Translations under genes and position numbers: made by a program
In this document: positions 29,684-36,677 of the stretch, in pieces
Numbering within the stretch: the first letter of the stretch is position 1
Layout: the number at the start of each line of letters is the position of its first letter
NCBI GenBank assembly: GCA_900553955.1
Contig: USFO01000004.1
Span: forward strand, 1 to 50,470
DNA: 50,470 nucleotides
Direction: 5' to 3'
Source of the DNA: an uncultured Oscillospiraceae bacterium
Lineage (GTDB): Bacteria; Bacillota; Clostridia; Oscillospirales; Ruminococcaceae
Notes under the pieces: model-generated
What the model was told of the DNA's origin: nothing
The model's input: only the letters and a program-made list of their open reading frames with translations
The model's database searches: none

Positions 29684-31519
29684 ATGGAAAATCCACGCCT
29701 GCCGTACCTTCACGAAAAGACCCTGAGTCTCCCTATGCAGCCCGGCGTTTATATAATGCATGATAGAACCGGCAAGGTTATATATGTGGGAAAGGCAAAG
29801 AAGCTGAAAAACCGCGTAACAAGCTATTTTCGGAACGTGGAAAAGCATTTGCCGAAGGTCTACCGTATGGTGGAGCATGTTTACGACTTTGAATATATCG
29901 TTACGGACAGCGAATTTGAAGCGCTAATTTTGGAATGCAGCCTTATCAAGCAGTACGCACCGAAGTACAATATTCTGCTCAAGGATGACAAGGGATACAG
30001 CTATGTGAGGGTCTCCCCGGGACCGTACAGCCGGCTGACCGGCGTTCTGCAAAAGTATGACGACGGCGCGGAATATATAGGTCCCTACATCAGCTCCTTT
30101 GTGGTGCGCCAAACCGTGGAGGAGGCAAATAAAGCCTTCATGCTGCCCACCTGCGGCAGAAAATTCCCGGCGGAATTCGGCAAGGGAAGACCCTGCCTTA
30201 ACTACTACATCAAAAACTGCATGGGCGTTTGCAGGGGAAAAATTTCTGAGGAAGAATATGACGAAATTCTCGGCGAAGCGCTGGAATTTATAAAGAGCGG
30301 CAGCGCTTCTTCCATAGAAAAGCTGACGGAGCGTATGTACGAGGCCGCCGAAAACGAGGAGTTCGAGCGCGCCGCTTCGCTGCGGGACAGAATTCGCGCC
30401 ATAGAGGGTATTGCGAGCCGCCAAAAGGTGGTTTTCTCCAAAATGCCGGAGCAGGATGTGGTGGCAATAGCCCAAAGCGGCGAAAACGGCTGCGCCGTGG
30501 TGCTCTCCTTTCGGGGCGGAAAGCTTGTGGACAAAAGCGAGTATGTAATGAAGGATTTGAGCGCGGATCCCGCATCGGTGACGGAGTTTTTGCAGAGCTT
30601 TTATGCGGATAAAGAGGATATTCCGAAAGAAATCGCACTGCACGAGGAGTGCGAGGACACGGAGCTGCTTTCTTTGTGGCTTTCGGAAAAGGCGGGGCAC
30701 AGGGTGACGGTTTCCGTTCCGCAAAAGGGCGAACGCCGCAAAATCACGGAGATGGCATACAACAATGCGGCGGAGCGGCTTTCTCACGAAAGGCTGCGCA
30801 CCAGCCGGGAAATTGCCGTTTTGGACGAGCTTGCAAGGCTGCTGGGGCTTGAAAAGCCGCCGGAGAGAATAGAAGCCTACGATATTTCAAACTTCGGTGC
30901 GGAAACCGTGGTCGGCGGCATGGTGGTTTACGAAAACGCCAGACCGAAGCGCTCCGATTACAGAAAATTTTCCATAAAAGACGCGGTCGCACCGGACGAC
31001 TATGCCTGTATGCGGGAAATGCTCCGCCGCAGGTTTGAACGCTATACGGAGGAAAGCGAGCGGAGAACGTCGTTCGGCACCATGCCGGATTTAATTCTGT
31101 TGGACGGCGGCAAGGGTCATGTGGCCGCCGTGCAGGAGCTTTTTGACGAGATGAATATATCCGTGCCGCTTTTCGGTATGGTAAAGGACGACCGCCACAG
31201 AACGAGAGCCATCGCAAAGAACGGCGGAGAAATAGCAATTTCTCCGGTTAAGGAGGTTTTCAACTTCGTTACGGCGGTGCAGGACGAGGTTCACCGCTAC
31301 ACCATTACTTACAGCCGCCAGAAGCATGGCAAGACCAATTTCGAGTTATTTATCACGAAAGCTCCGGGAGTCGGTCAAAAGCGCGCTGCGGCGCTGCTGA
31401 AGCACTTCAAAACAATGAAGGCTATCCGTGCCGCAACGGAGGAGGAGCTTGCCGCCGCGCCGGGAATGACCAGGGCTGCGGCAAAGTCCCTGCGAAGCTT
31501 CCTCGACAGCGAAGAATAA
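29684..31519 (+). CDS. uvrC: UvrABC system protein C
   Basis: 611 residues; the nuclease subunit of nucleotide excision repair. GIY-YIG domain (PGVYIMHDRTGKVIYVGKAK, about 19-38), UVR domain (LTERMYEAAENEEFERAASLRDRI cut here to its core EEFERAASLRDRI, about 218-230), RNase H-like nuclease domain (YDISNFG, LILLDGGKGHV), C-terminal tandem helix-hairpin-helix (GVGQKRAAALLKHF and GMTRAAAKSLRSFL). AAAGGAGG upstream. Confidence 0.97.
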   Translation: MENPRLPYLHEKTLSLPMQPGVYIMHDRTGKVIYVGKAKKLKNRVTSYFRNVEKHLPKVYRMVEHVYDFEYIVTDSEFEALILECSLIKQYAPKYNILLKDDKGYSYVRVSPGPYSRLTGVLQKYDDGAEYIGPYISSFVVRQTVEEANKAFMLPTCGRKFPAEFGKGRPCLNYYIKNCMGVCRGKISEEEYDEILGEALEFIKSGSASSIEKLTERMYEAAENEEFERAASLRDRIRAIEGIASRQKVVFSKMPEQDVVAIAQSGENGCAVVLSFRGGKLVDKSEYVMKDLSADPASVTEFLQSFYADKEDIPKEIALHEECEDTELLSLWLSEKAGHRVTVSVPQKGERRKITEMAYNNAAERLSHERLRTSREIAVLDELARLLGLEKPPERIEAYDISNFGAETVVGGMVVYENARPKRSDYRKFSIKDAVAPDDYACMREMLRRRFERYTEESERRTSFGTMPDLILLDGGKGHVAAVQELFDEMNISVPLFGMVKDDRHRTRAIAKNGGEIAISPVKEVFNFVTAVQDEVHRYTITYSRQKHGKTNFELFITKAPGVGQKRAAALLKHFKTMKAIRAATEEELAAAPGMTRAAAKSLRSFLDSEE

Positions 31520-31551
31520 AGCGGAAAAGCAAGGCTTTTTAGGCTTTGGCA

Positions 31552-31580
31552 TTGACTTTTTACACAAAAAATAGGATAAT
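31552..31580 (+). promoter_or_regulatory. Promoter of rsmD-coaD
   Basis: -35 TTGACT (31552-31557), 17-bp spacer, -10 GATAAT (31575-31580). Confidence 0.75.
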
Positions 31581-31608
31581 AAAAGTAGCCCCATACGGAG
31601 GTATAAAA

Positions 31609-32157
31609 ATGAGAGTTATTACGGGAACGGCAAAGGGAAAACGCCTTATTGCACCGGAGGGCAGAGAAATCACCCGTCCCACCGGCGACAGAGTTAAGGA
31701 GGGCATTTTCTCCGCCATACAGTTTATTATAGAAGGCGCAGATGTGCTCGATTTGTTCGCAGGCTCCGGTCAGCTCGGAATAGAAGCGCTTTCCCGGGGA
31801 GCAAAATCTGCGGTGTTTGTGGACAGCGCAAAGGACGCTCAGAGCTGCATAACGGAAAATCTGAAGAACTGCGGCTTCCTCGATAACGCAAAGCTGAAAA
31901 GCACCGATGCGGCGCTTTACCTTGCGGGCGCGTTTGAACGCTTCGATATTGCGTTCCTTGACCCGCCCTATGCGGCACAGCAGCTTGCGACTGTGCTGCC
32001 TGCGGTTTCGAGAGTTATGCGGGCGGGCGGAGTTGTGTTCTGCGAAACGGCAAAGGGCGTGGAGCTTCCCGAAAGGGCGGGCGGCCTTGTGAAAATCAAA
32101 GAATACCGCTATGGCAGAACCATGGTATATTCCTATCGGAAGGAAGACGACGAATGA
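31609..32157 (+). CDS. rsmD: 16S rRNA (guanine-966-N2)-methyltransferase RsmD
   Basis: 182 residues. N-terminus MRVITGTAKGKRLIAPEG and RPTGDRVKEGIFS are RsmD hallmarks; SAM motif I is VLDLFAGSGQLGIEALSRGA and the catalytic motif is FLDPPY. Start ATG has CGGAGG upstream. Its stop overlaps the coaD ATG by four bases. Confidence 0.95.
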   Translation: MRVITGTAKGKRLIAPEGREITRPTGDRVKEGIFSAIQFIIEGADVLDLFAGSGQLGIEALSRGAKSAVFVDSAKDAQSCITENLKNCGFLDNAKLKSTDAALYLAGAFERFDIAFLDPPYAAQQLATVLPAVSRVMRAGGVVFCETAKGVELPERAGGLVKIKEYRYGRTMVYSYRKEDDE

Positions 32158-32639
32158 AAAAAGCCGTATGTCCGGGCAGCTTTTGCCCGGTGACCAACGG
32201 GCATATAGATATCTTGCGCCGTGCGGCGGAGCTCTTTGACGAGGTCATAGTGCTTGTTATGACGAACCCGGACAAGCACTACGATTTCACCACCGAGCAG
32301 CGCTGCAAAATGATTGAGAGCGCCATAGCCGGTGATCCGCGGATAAAAGTGGATTCATGGGGAGGACTTTTGGCGGAATATGTTGAGAAAAACGAAGTGA
32401 AGGCCATAGTAAAGGGTCTGCGCTCCGCAACGGATTTTGACTACGAATTTCAAATGGCGCTTGCCAACAAAAGCCTTGCGCCGAATGCCGAAACAGTGTT
32501 CATAACCGCAAGACCGGAGAATATGTATATAAGCTCCAGCCTTGTGCGGCAAATAGCCTCCTTCGGCGGAGATATTTCCGACTTCGTTCCGGCAGAAGCC
32601 CTCGGAACCATTGAAACCGTGCTAAAAAAAGAAAGATAA
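32154..32639 (+). CDS. coaD: Phosphopantetheine adenylyltransferase
   Basis: 161 residues; fourth step of coenzyme A synthesis. The nucleotidyltransferase signature, normally GSFDPxTxGH, reads GSFCPVTNGH: the usual Asp at residue 11 is Cys (codon TGC). The rest is normal: TNPDKHYDFT, KGLRSATDFDYEFQMA, and the C-terminal MYISSSLVRQIASFGGD with the catalytic Ser/Arg region. Translationally coupled to rsmD. Confidence 0.95.
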   Translation: MKKAVCPGSFCPVTNGHIDILRRAAELFDEVIVLVMTNPDKHYDFTTEQRCKMIESAIAGDPRIKVDSWGGLLAEYVEKNEVKAIVKGLRSATDFDYEFQMALANKSLAPNAETVFITARPENMYISSSLVRQIASFGGDISDFVPAEALGTIETVLKKER

Positions 32640-32670
32640 AACAACGATAATATAAACGGAGGTATGTTTT

Positions 32671-33141
32671 ATGTCTATTGAAGAAATTCTCGATCAGCTT
32701 GATGAGCTTATTGACCGTGCATGGTCGCTGCCTCTTACCGGCGGCCGCTGCGTTGTTGACGCGGACAAGGTGCGCGAGCTGCTTGACGACGTTCGCCTTA
32801 ATATGCCCACCGAAATCAGACAGGCGCAGTCTATTGTTGCCGACCGCACCGAGATTGTGAACACCGCAAAGAAAGAGGCGGAGGCAATTATCGCCCGGGC
32901 GGAAAAACGCGCCGCAGCCCTTGTGGAGGAAGAAGAAATTGTTCGCCAGAGCAGAAGCAAGGCGGCGGAAATCGCTCAGCAGGCGCAGCAGCAGAGCCGC
33001 GAAATGCGCCAGTCCGCAAAGGAATTCGTGGATAACATTCTCAAGAACACCGAGGAAAGCCTTGCCGCTTCCATGAACGAGGTAAAGAGCACCCGCGCCG
33101 CGTTCCGTCAGCAGCAAAAGGGTCAGAGCGGCGAAAAATAA
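32671..33141 (+). CDS. Coiled-coil protein with membrane-free ATPase-b-like helix
   Basis: 156 residues, almost entirely helical. After an N-terminal 35 residues (SIEEILDQLDELIDRAW) a continuous heptad-like helix runs from about 45 to 145, rich in Ala, Glu, Gln and Arg (EAEAIIARAEKRAAALVEEEE, QQAQQQSREMRQSAKEF). Proteins like this are common after coaD in Clostridia and are sometimes labelled ATPase subunit-like or DivIVA-like; no function is established. CGGAGG precedes the ATG. Confidence 0.75.
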   Translation: MSIEEILDQLDELIDRAWSLPLTGGRCVVDADKVRELLDDVRLNMPTEIRQAQSIVADRTEIVNTAKKEAEAIIARAEKRAAALVEEEEIVRQSRSKAAEIAQQAQQQSREMRQSAKEFVDNILKNTEESLAASMNEVKSTRAAFRQQQKGQSGEK

Positions 33142-33157
33142 TTTTGAAAATACAGAA

Positions 33158-33183
33158 CCCGCTTTGGAACCGGAGCGGGTTTT
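33158..33183 (+). terminator. Terminator after the coiled-coil gene
   Basis: AACCCGCT (33156-33163) pairs with AGCGGGTT around a loop TTGGAACCGG, followed by TTGTTG. It lies just before the start of the acetyltransferase, so read-through is likely partial. Confidence 0.65.
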
Positions 33184-33196
33184 GTTGTATAGAGAA

Positions 33197-33706
33197 ATGG
33201 ATGGAATTATACTTAAAGAAATGACAAAAGAGCTTTGCAGGGAGCTGTTTCGCGGCTATGAGTACGACCCGATGATTTTTGCGGATATGAGCGCGTTTAA
33301 GCCCTATAAATACAGCGAAGAAAGCGCGGACGCCCATTTTGAAAAGCAAAACAAGCCGGACAGAAAAAGCTTTGCAATTATGCTTGACGGTAAGGTGATC
33401 GGAGAAGTCTATTTTAAGCATATTGACCGCGAAAGCAAAACCTGCGAGCTTGGAATCGGCATTAAAAGCGACGGCTTCAAAAATCGCGGTTACGGAACGG
33501 CGGCGGAGCGCCTTGCGGTTGAATATGCTTTTGAGCGGATGAATATGAGCACCGTGTTTGCGGATACGATTCACAAAAACGAAAGAAGCGCGCACGTCCT
33601 TGAAAAGGCGGGCTTTCGCTTTGTTTCAAAAGACGATATGTTCCGCTATTACAGAATTGACAAAAACGACCTAAAAAGCCTTTGCGGCGGGGAGGAAACC
33701 CTTTGA
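33197..33706 (+). CDS. GNAT-family N-acetyltransferase (RimJ/RimL type)
   Basis: 169 residues. Motif A is ELGIGIKSDGFKNRGYGTAA (RGYGTA is the acetyl-CoA loop, about 95-105) and motif B is NERSAHVLEKAGFRFV. Start set at ATG 33197 (MDGIILKEMTK); an upstream TTG lies inside the terminator stem. The Shine-Dalgarno is weak (TAGAG). The acceptor is unknown. The next gene's TTG start overlaps its stop. Confidence 0.85.
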   Translation: MDGIILKEMTKELCRELFRGYEYDPMIFADMSAFKPYKYSEESADAHFEKQNKPDRKSFAIMLDGKVIGEVYFKHIDRESKTCELGIGIKSDGFKNRGYGTAAERLAVEYAFERMNMSTVFADTIHKNERSAHVLEKAGFRFVSKDDMFRYYRIDKNDLKSLCGGEETL

Positions 33707-34167
33707 AGCGCGTTGAGCAGGCAATAGCACATATTGCGGAAAATATAAACGGCAAAGCCGTTTTGGAGATTGCCTGCGGCTGTGCGGAGTTTTCTCTTGC
33801 GGCGGCGCAGACGGCGAAAAGCGTGGACGGAATCGACCTTGATTATCTCCGCCTGCCGCCGCAGGCGCACAAAACCGAAGATTTTGCCTTTACCATAATG
33901 GACGCCACGAATATGGCGTTTCCGGAGGGCAGCTTCGACACCGCGGTTATGTATAACGCCATAGGGCATTTGGATGCAGTGCTTGAAAAGGTGCTGAGAG
34001 AGTGCCTTCGGGTGACAAAGCCCGGCGGTGCGATTTTCGTAATAAGCTCGTTTCGAATTGATATGCCCGTCATTGACGAAAAGCTTCTGCCTCTGCTTGC
34101 CAAAAAGCAAATTGCCTTTGCGGAAGAAAGCGACGGCACATTCCGTTACATAAAAATCGAGAGGTAA
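33703..34167 (+). CDS. Class I SAM-dependent methyltransferase
   Basis: 154 residues, shorter than most. Motif I is VLEIACGCAEFSLAAA, the acidic residue after beta-2 is GIDLDYL and motif IV is DTAVMYNAIGHLDAVLEKVLRECLRVTKPGG, as in UbiE-like enzymes. Start is TTG with GGGGAGG nine bases upstream, overlapping the previous stop. The substrate is unknown; the lid domain is reduced. Confidence 0.8.
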   Translation: MKRVEQAIAHIAENINGKAVLEIACGCAEFSLAAAQTAKSVDGIDLDYLRLPPQAHKTEDFAFTIMDATNMAFPEGSFDTAVMYNAIGHLDAVLEKVLRECLRVTKPGGAIFVISSFRIDMPVIDEKLLPLLAKKQIAFAEESDGTFRYIKIER

Positions 34168-34169
34168 CT

Positions 34170-34490
34170 ATGGCCACAAGCAAGGATTACATAAATTTTA
34201 TAATGGAGCAGCTCTCCGCCCTCGACGGCGTTGAGACACGCCGGATGATGGGTGAATACATAATCTATTTCCGCGGAAAAATTGCGGCGTATGTCTGCGA
34301 CAACAGACTGCTGGTAAAGCTTGTTCCCGCGGCGGAAAAGTATCTGCCCGGCGCAAGGCACGAGCCGCCCTACGACGGCGCGAAGGATATGCTTTTGGTG
34401 GAGGAAGTTGATAATCCGGATTTTTTAACCGGGCTTTTTGAAGCGATTTACGATGAACTCCCTGCGCCGAAACCGAAAAAGAAAAAATAA
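34170..34490 (+). CDS. TfoX N-terminal domain protein
   Basis: 106 residues; TfoX_N-like domain (MMGEYIIYFRGKIAAYVCDNRLLVKL, then EPPYDGAKDMLLVEE). Single-domain proteins of this kind are widespread in Firmicutes and their role is unknown; the competence-regulator role belongs to the longer gammaproteobacterial TfoX/Sxy. Lys-rich tail KPKKKK. Starts two bases after the methyltransferase stop with GAGAGG upstream. A strong terminator follows. Confidence 0.85.
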   Translation: MATSKDYINFIMEQLSALDGVETRRMMGEYIIYFRGKIAAYVCDNRLLVKLVPAAEKYLPGARHEPPYDGAKDMLLVEEVDNPDFLTGLFEAIYDELPAPKPKKKK

Positions 34491-34495
34491 AGCAC

Positions 34496-34528
34496 AAAAA
34501 GACATCCGCCCGGCGGATGTCTTTTTTA
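34496..34528 (+). terminator. Terminator before the dcw cluster
   Basis: AAAAAGACATCCGCC / GGCGGATGTCTTTTTT with minimal loop. Confidence 0.93.
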
Positions 34529-34619
34529 CTGTGCAAATCTCTACGAAAAAAGACAGAAACATACCATAATTTACATTTGTAAATTTTCGCAAAAAGAGCG
34601 TTAAATATTATAAAAGGTA

Positions 34620-34647
34620 TTGCAATTTGCGTGAATTTAATTATAAT
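34620..34647 (+). promoter_or_regulatory. Promoter of the dcw cluster (Pmra)
   Basis: -35 TTGCAA (34620-34625), 16-bp spacer, -10 TATAAT (34642-34647); start expected near 34654, inside the MraZ operator. Confidence 0.75.
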
Positions 34648-34655
34648 ATAATTAA

Positions 34656-34680
34656 GTGGTGAAAAGTGGGGACAAGTGGG
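34656..34680 (+). promoter_or_regulatory. MraZ operator: three GTGGN boxes
   Basis: GTGGT (34656), GTGGG (34666) and GTGGG (34676), each separated by five bases. This is the known MraZ target architecture (direct GTGGG-like repeats on a 10-bp period). It lies just downstream of the -10 box, so binding should repress mraZ and the cluster behind it. Confidence 0.9.
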
Positions 34681-34729
34681 TATATATCCCTGAAATCCAC
34701 CGAAAAACACAGAGGGAGGGAAGACGGCT

Positions 34730-35149
34730 TTGTATATCGGCGAGTATTATCACAATATCGACGAAAAGGGACGAGTAAATTTTCCCGCGAAGCTTCGTGA
34801 AGAGCTCGGCGAGCAGTTCGTGCTCACCAAAGGGCTTGACGGCTGTCTTTCCGCCTATTCCATGGAGGAATGGAGCAGAATAAGCGAAAAGGTTGCGGGA
34901 CTTCCCCAAGCGAAAGCAAGGGATTTGAAACGCTTTATGTTTTCCAGCGCCACCGTTGTTAATTCCGATAAGCAGGGCAGGGTGCTTGTAAGCCCCACAC
35001 TGCGGCTCCACGCCGGACTCGCCAAAGAAATTGCGGTAATCGGCGCTTCCGACCATGTTGAGGTTTGGGATAAAGAGAACTGGATTGCCAGAAGCTCCGC
35101 TATGGATTCCGATGCCATTGCCGAAGCTATGGACGAGCTTGGCTTTTGA
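34730..35149 (+). CDS. mraZ: MraZ transcriptional regulator
   Basis: 139 residues; two SpoVT/AbrB-like halves, each with a DEKGRVNFPAKLRE-type motif (DEKGRVNFPAKLR at about 11-23 and DKQGRVLVSPTLR at about 83-95). Binds the boxes upstream of its own gene and controls the dcw operon. Start is TTG with AGGGAGGG nine bases upstream. Confidence 0.96.
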   Translation: MYIGEYYHNIDEKGRVNFPAKLREELGEQFVLTKGLDGCLSAYSMEEWSRISEKVAGLPQAKARDLKRFMFSSATVVNSDKQGRVLVSPTLRLHAGLAKEIAVIGASDHVEVWDKENWIARSSAMDSDAIAEAMDELGF

Positions 35150-35157
35150 GGTGCGGT

Positions 35158-36093
35158 ATGAGTGATATGGACTTTCATCATGTTTCCGTGCTGCTTTGGG
35201 AGAGTATAGAGGGGCTTAATATAAAGCCGGACGGAATTTATATCGACGGCACGGCAGGTGGAGCAGGGCACTCAAGAGAGATTGCAAAGCGCCTTACGAC
35301 CGGCAGACTGATTGCCCTCGATAAAGACCCGGACGCGGTTAAAATCGCTTCGGAGCGCCTTGCGGAGTACCCTTGTGCAAAGGTTATCCATTCGGACTTT
35401 GCCGAAATTCCCGCAGTGCTCGACGAATTGGGAATAGAAAAGGTCGACGGCGTACTTTTAGATTTGGGCGTAAGCTCCCATCAGCTTGACGATGCGGAGC
35501 GGGGCTTCAGCTACCACAACGAAGCACCCCTTGATATGCGAATGAGCCAAGAGGGGCTTTCCGCCTATGATTTGGTGAATAAAGCCTCCGGGGCGGAGCT
35601 TGCGAAGATACTTTACGACTACGGCGAGGAAAAATTCACGCCGCGCATAGTAAACGCCATTGTGGACGCACGAAAAATAAAGCCAATAGAAACCACCACG
35701 GAGCTTGCGGATATAGTGCGAAACGCGGTTCCGGCGGCGGCTCGCCGGGACGGAGGTCATCCGGCGCGAAAAACCTTTCAGGCAATACGCATTGCGGTAA
35801 ACGGAGAACTGGACAAGCTTTCCGAAGCGCTGGACGGCGCCTTTGACCGTCTTGCGCCCGGCGGACGCTTCGCCATAATAACGTTCCATTCACTGGAGGA
35901 CAGAATGGTAAAGCACGCCTTTGCCGAATACACAAAAGGCTGCATTTGTCCGCCGGAATTTCCGGTATGCGTTTGCGGCAGAAAGCCGAGGGGCAAGCTC
36001 GTGAATAAAAAACCCATCGAGCCGAGCGCCGAGGAGCTCCTGTACAATCACAGAAGCAGAAGCGCAAAGCTTCGTGTAATCGAGAAATTATAA
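35158..36093 (+). CDS. rsmH: 16S rRNA (cytosine-1402-N4)-methyltransferase RsmH
   Basis: 311 residues. Starts FHHVSVLLWESIEGLNIKPDG; SAM motif YIDGTAGGAGHSREI; DLGVSSHQLDDAERGFSY, GGHPARKTFQAIRIAVN and the C-terminal NHRSRSAKLRVIEK are family hallmarks. The ATG at 35158 has GAGGTG upstream; a TTG at 35146 overlaps the mraZ stop and is less likely. Confidence 0.97.
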   Translation: MSDMDFHHVSVLLWESIEGLNIKPDGIYIDGTAGGAGHSREIAKRLTTGRLIALDKDPDAVKIASERLAEYPCAKVIHSDFAEIPAVLDELGIEKVDGVLLDLGVSSHQLDDAERGFSYHNEAPLDMRMSQEGLSAYDLVNKASGAELAKILYDYGEEKFTPRIVNAIVDARKIKPIETTTELADIVRNAVPAAARRDGGHPARKTFQAIRIAVNGELDKLSEALDGAFDRLAPGGRFAIITFHSLEDRMVKHAFAEYTKGCICPPEFPVCVCGRKPRGKLVNKKPIEPSAEELLYNHRSRSAKLRVIEKL

Positions 36094-36118
36094 ACCATTC
36101 AATGAGGAGGTAAGAACT

Positions 36119-36604
36119 TTGTCTGCGGAGGTTGCTTACGATCTTGATAATTTTGCGGCAAAAACAGAGGAACAGCACGACGAGGAGCTTAAAACCCGCT
36201 CCCTTCGCGTTATAAAAAACCGCAGAAAAGAAAAATCCGTTGCGCCGTTAAGGTTTATCCTAGATGCAATGGTTGTTATTATTGTGGCTCTTGTTATGAT
36301 ATACAGCCAAGTGGTGCTTACCGAGCTTACAGCGGAGGTAAACTCTTACGACACAAAGATAAGTGCCCTTGATACCGAGCGTATGCGCCTTGAGGGCGAG
36401 CTTGAGGCAAGCACCTCCATCAAAACCCTCGAGGAATCTGCCGAAAAGAACCTTGGACTTTCCAAAATAGATTCAAGCCAGATAGAGTACGTCAACCTTA
36501 CCGGGGATGATGAGATTTCTGTTGCAAAAACAGGCGGAAAATATCTTATTGAACAGTATTGGAATGACTTTATTGAATTTATTGCGGAATACTTGCACTT
36601 TTGA
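36119..36604 (+). CDS. ftsL: FtsL-like septum protein
   Basis: 161 residues, single-pass bitopic membrane protein. A basic cytoplasmic tail (about 1-45, ending RRKEKSVAPLR) is followed by a transmembrane helix (FILDAMVVIIVALVMIYS, about 46-64) and a leucine-zipper-like coiled coil (LTAEVNSYDTKISALDTERM cut, about 68-110). Identified by position between rsmH and the PBP and by topology, not by sequence similarity, as usual for FtsL. Start TTG with GAGGAGG upstream. A GAGCGCCGTTA/TAACGGCGCT hairpin follows at 36622-36659. Confidence 0.85.
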   Translation: MSAEVAYDLDNFAAKTEEQHDEELKTRSLRVIKNRRKEKSVAPLRFILDAMVVIIVALVMIYSQVVLTELTAEVNSYDTKISALDTERMRLEGELEASTSIKTLEESAEKNLGLSKIDSSQIEYVNLTGDDEISVAKTGGKYLIEQYWNDFIEFIAEYLHF

Positions 36605-36677
36605 TGCAATAATATAAACAAGAGCGCCGTTAAAAACCGTAAAAGCGGATAACGGCGCTGTCTTCATAATAGGGGAG

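Noticed and set aside
33164..33196. Upstream TTG start for the RimJ/RimL-type acetyltransferase
   Set aside because: The codon is inside the preceding terminator stem and the added residues do not belong to the GNAT fold; ATG 33197 is preferred.
34170..34490. TfoX-type protein as a competence regulator linking to the uptake-like motif
   Set aside because: Single TfoX_N domains are common in bacteria without natural competence; there is no com gene nearby, so the link would be guesswork.
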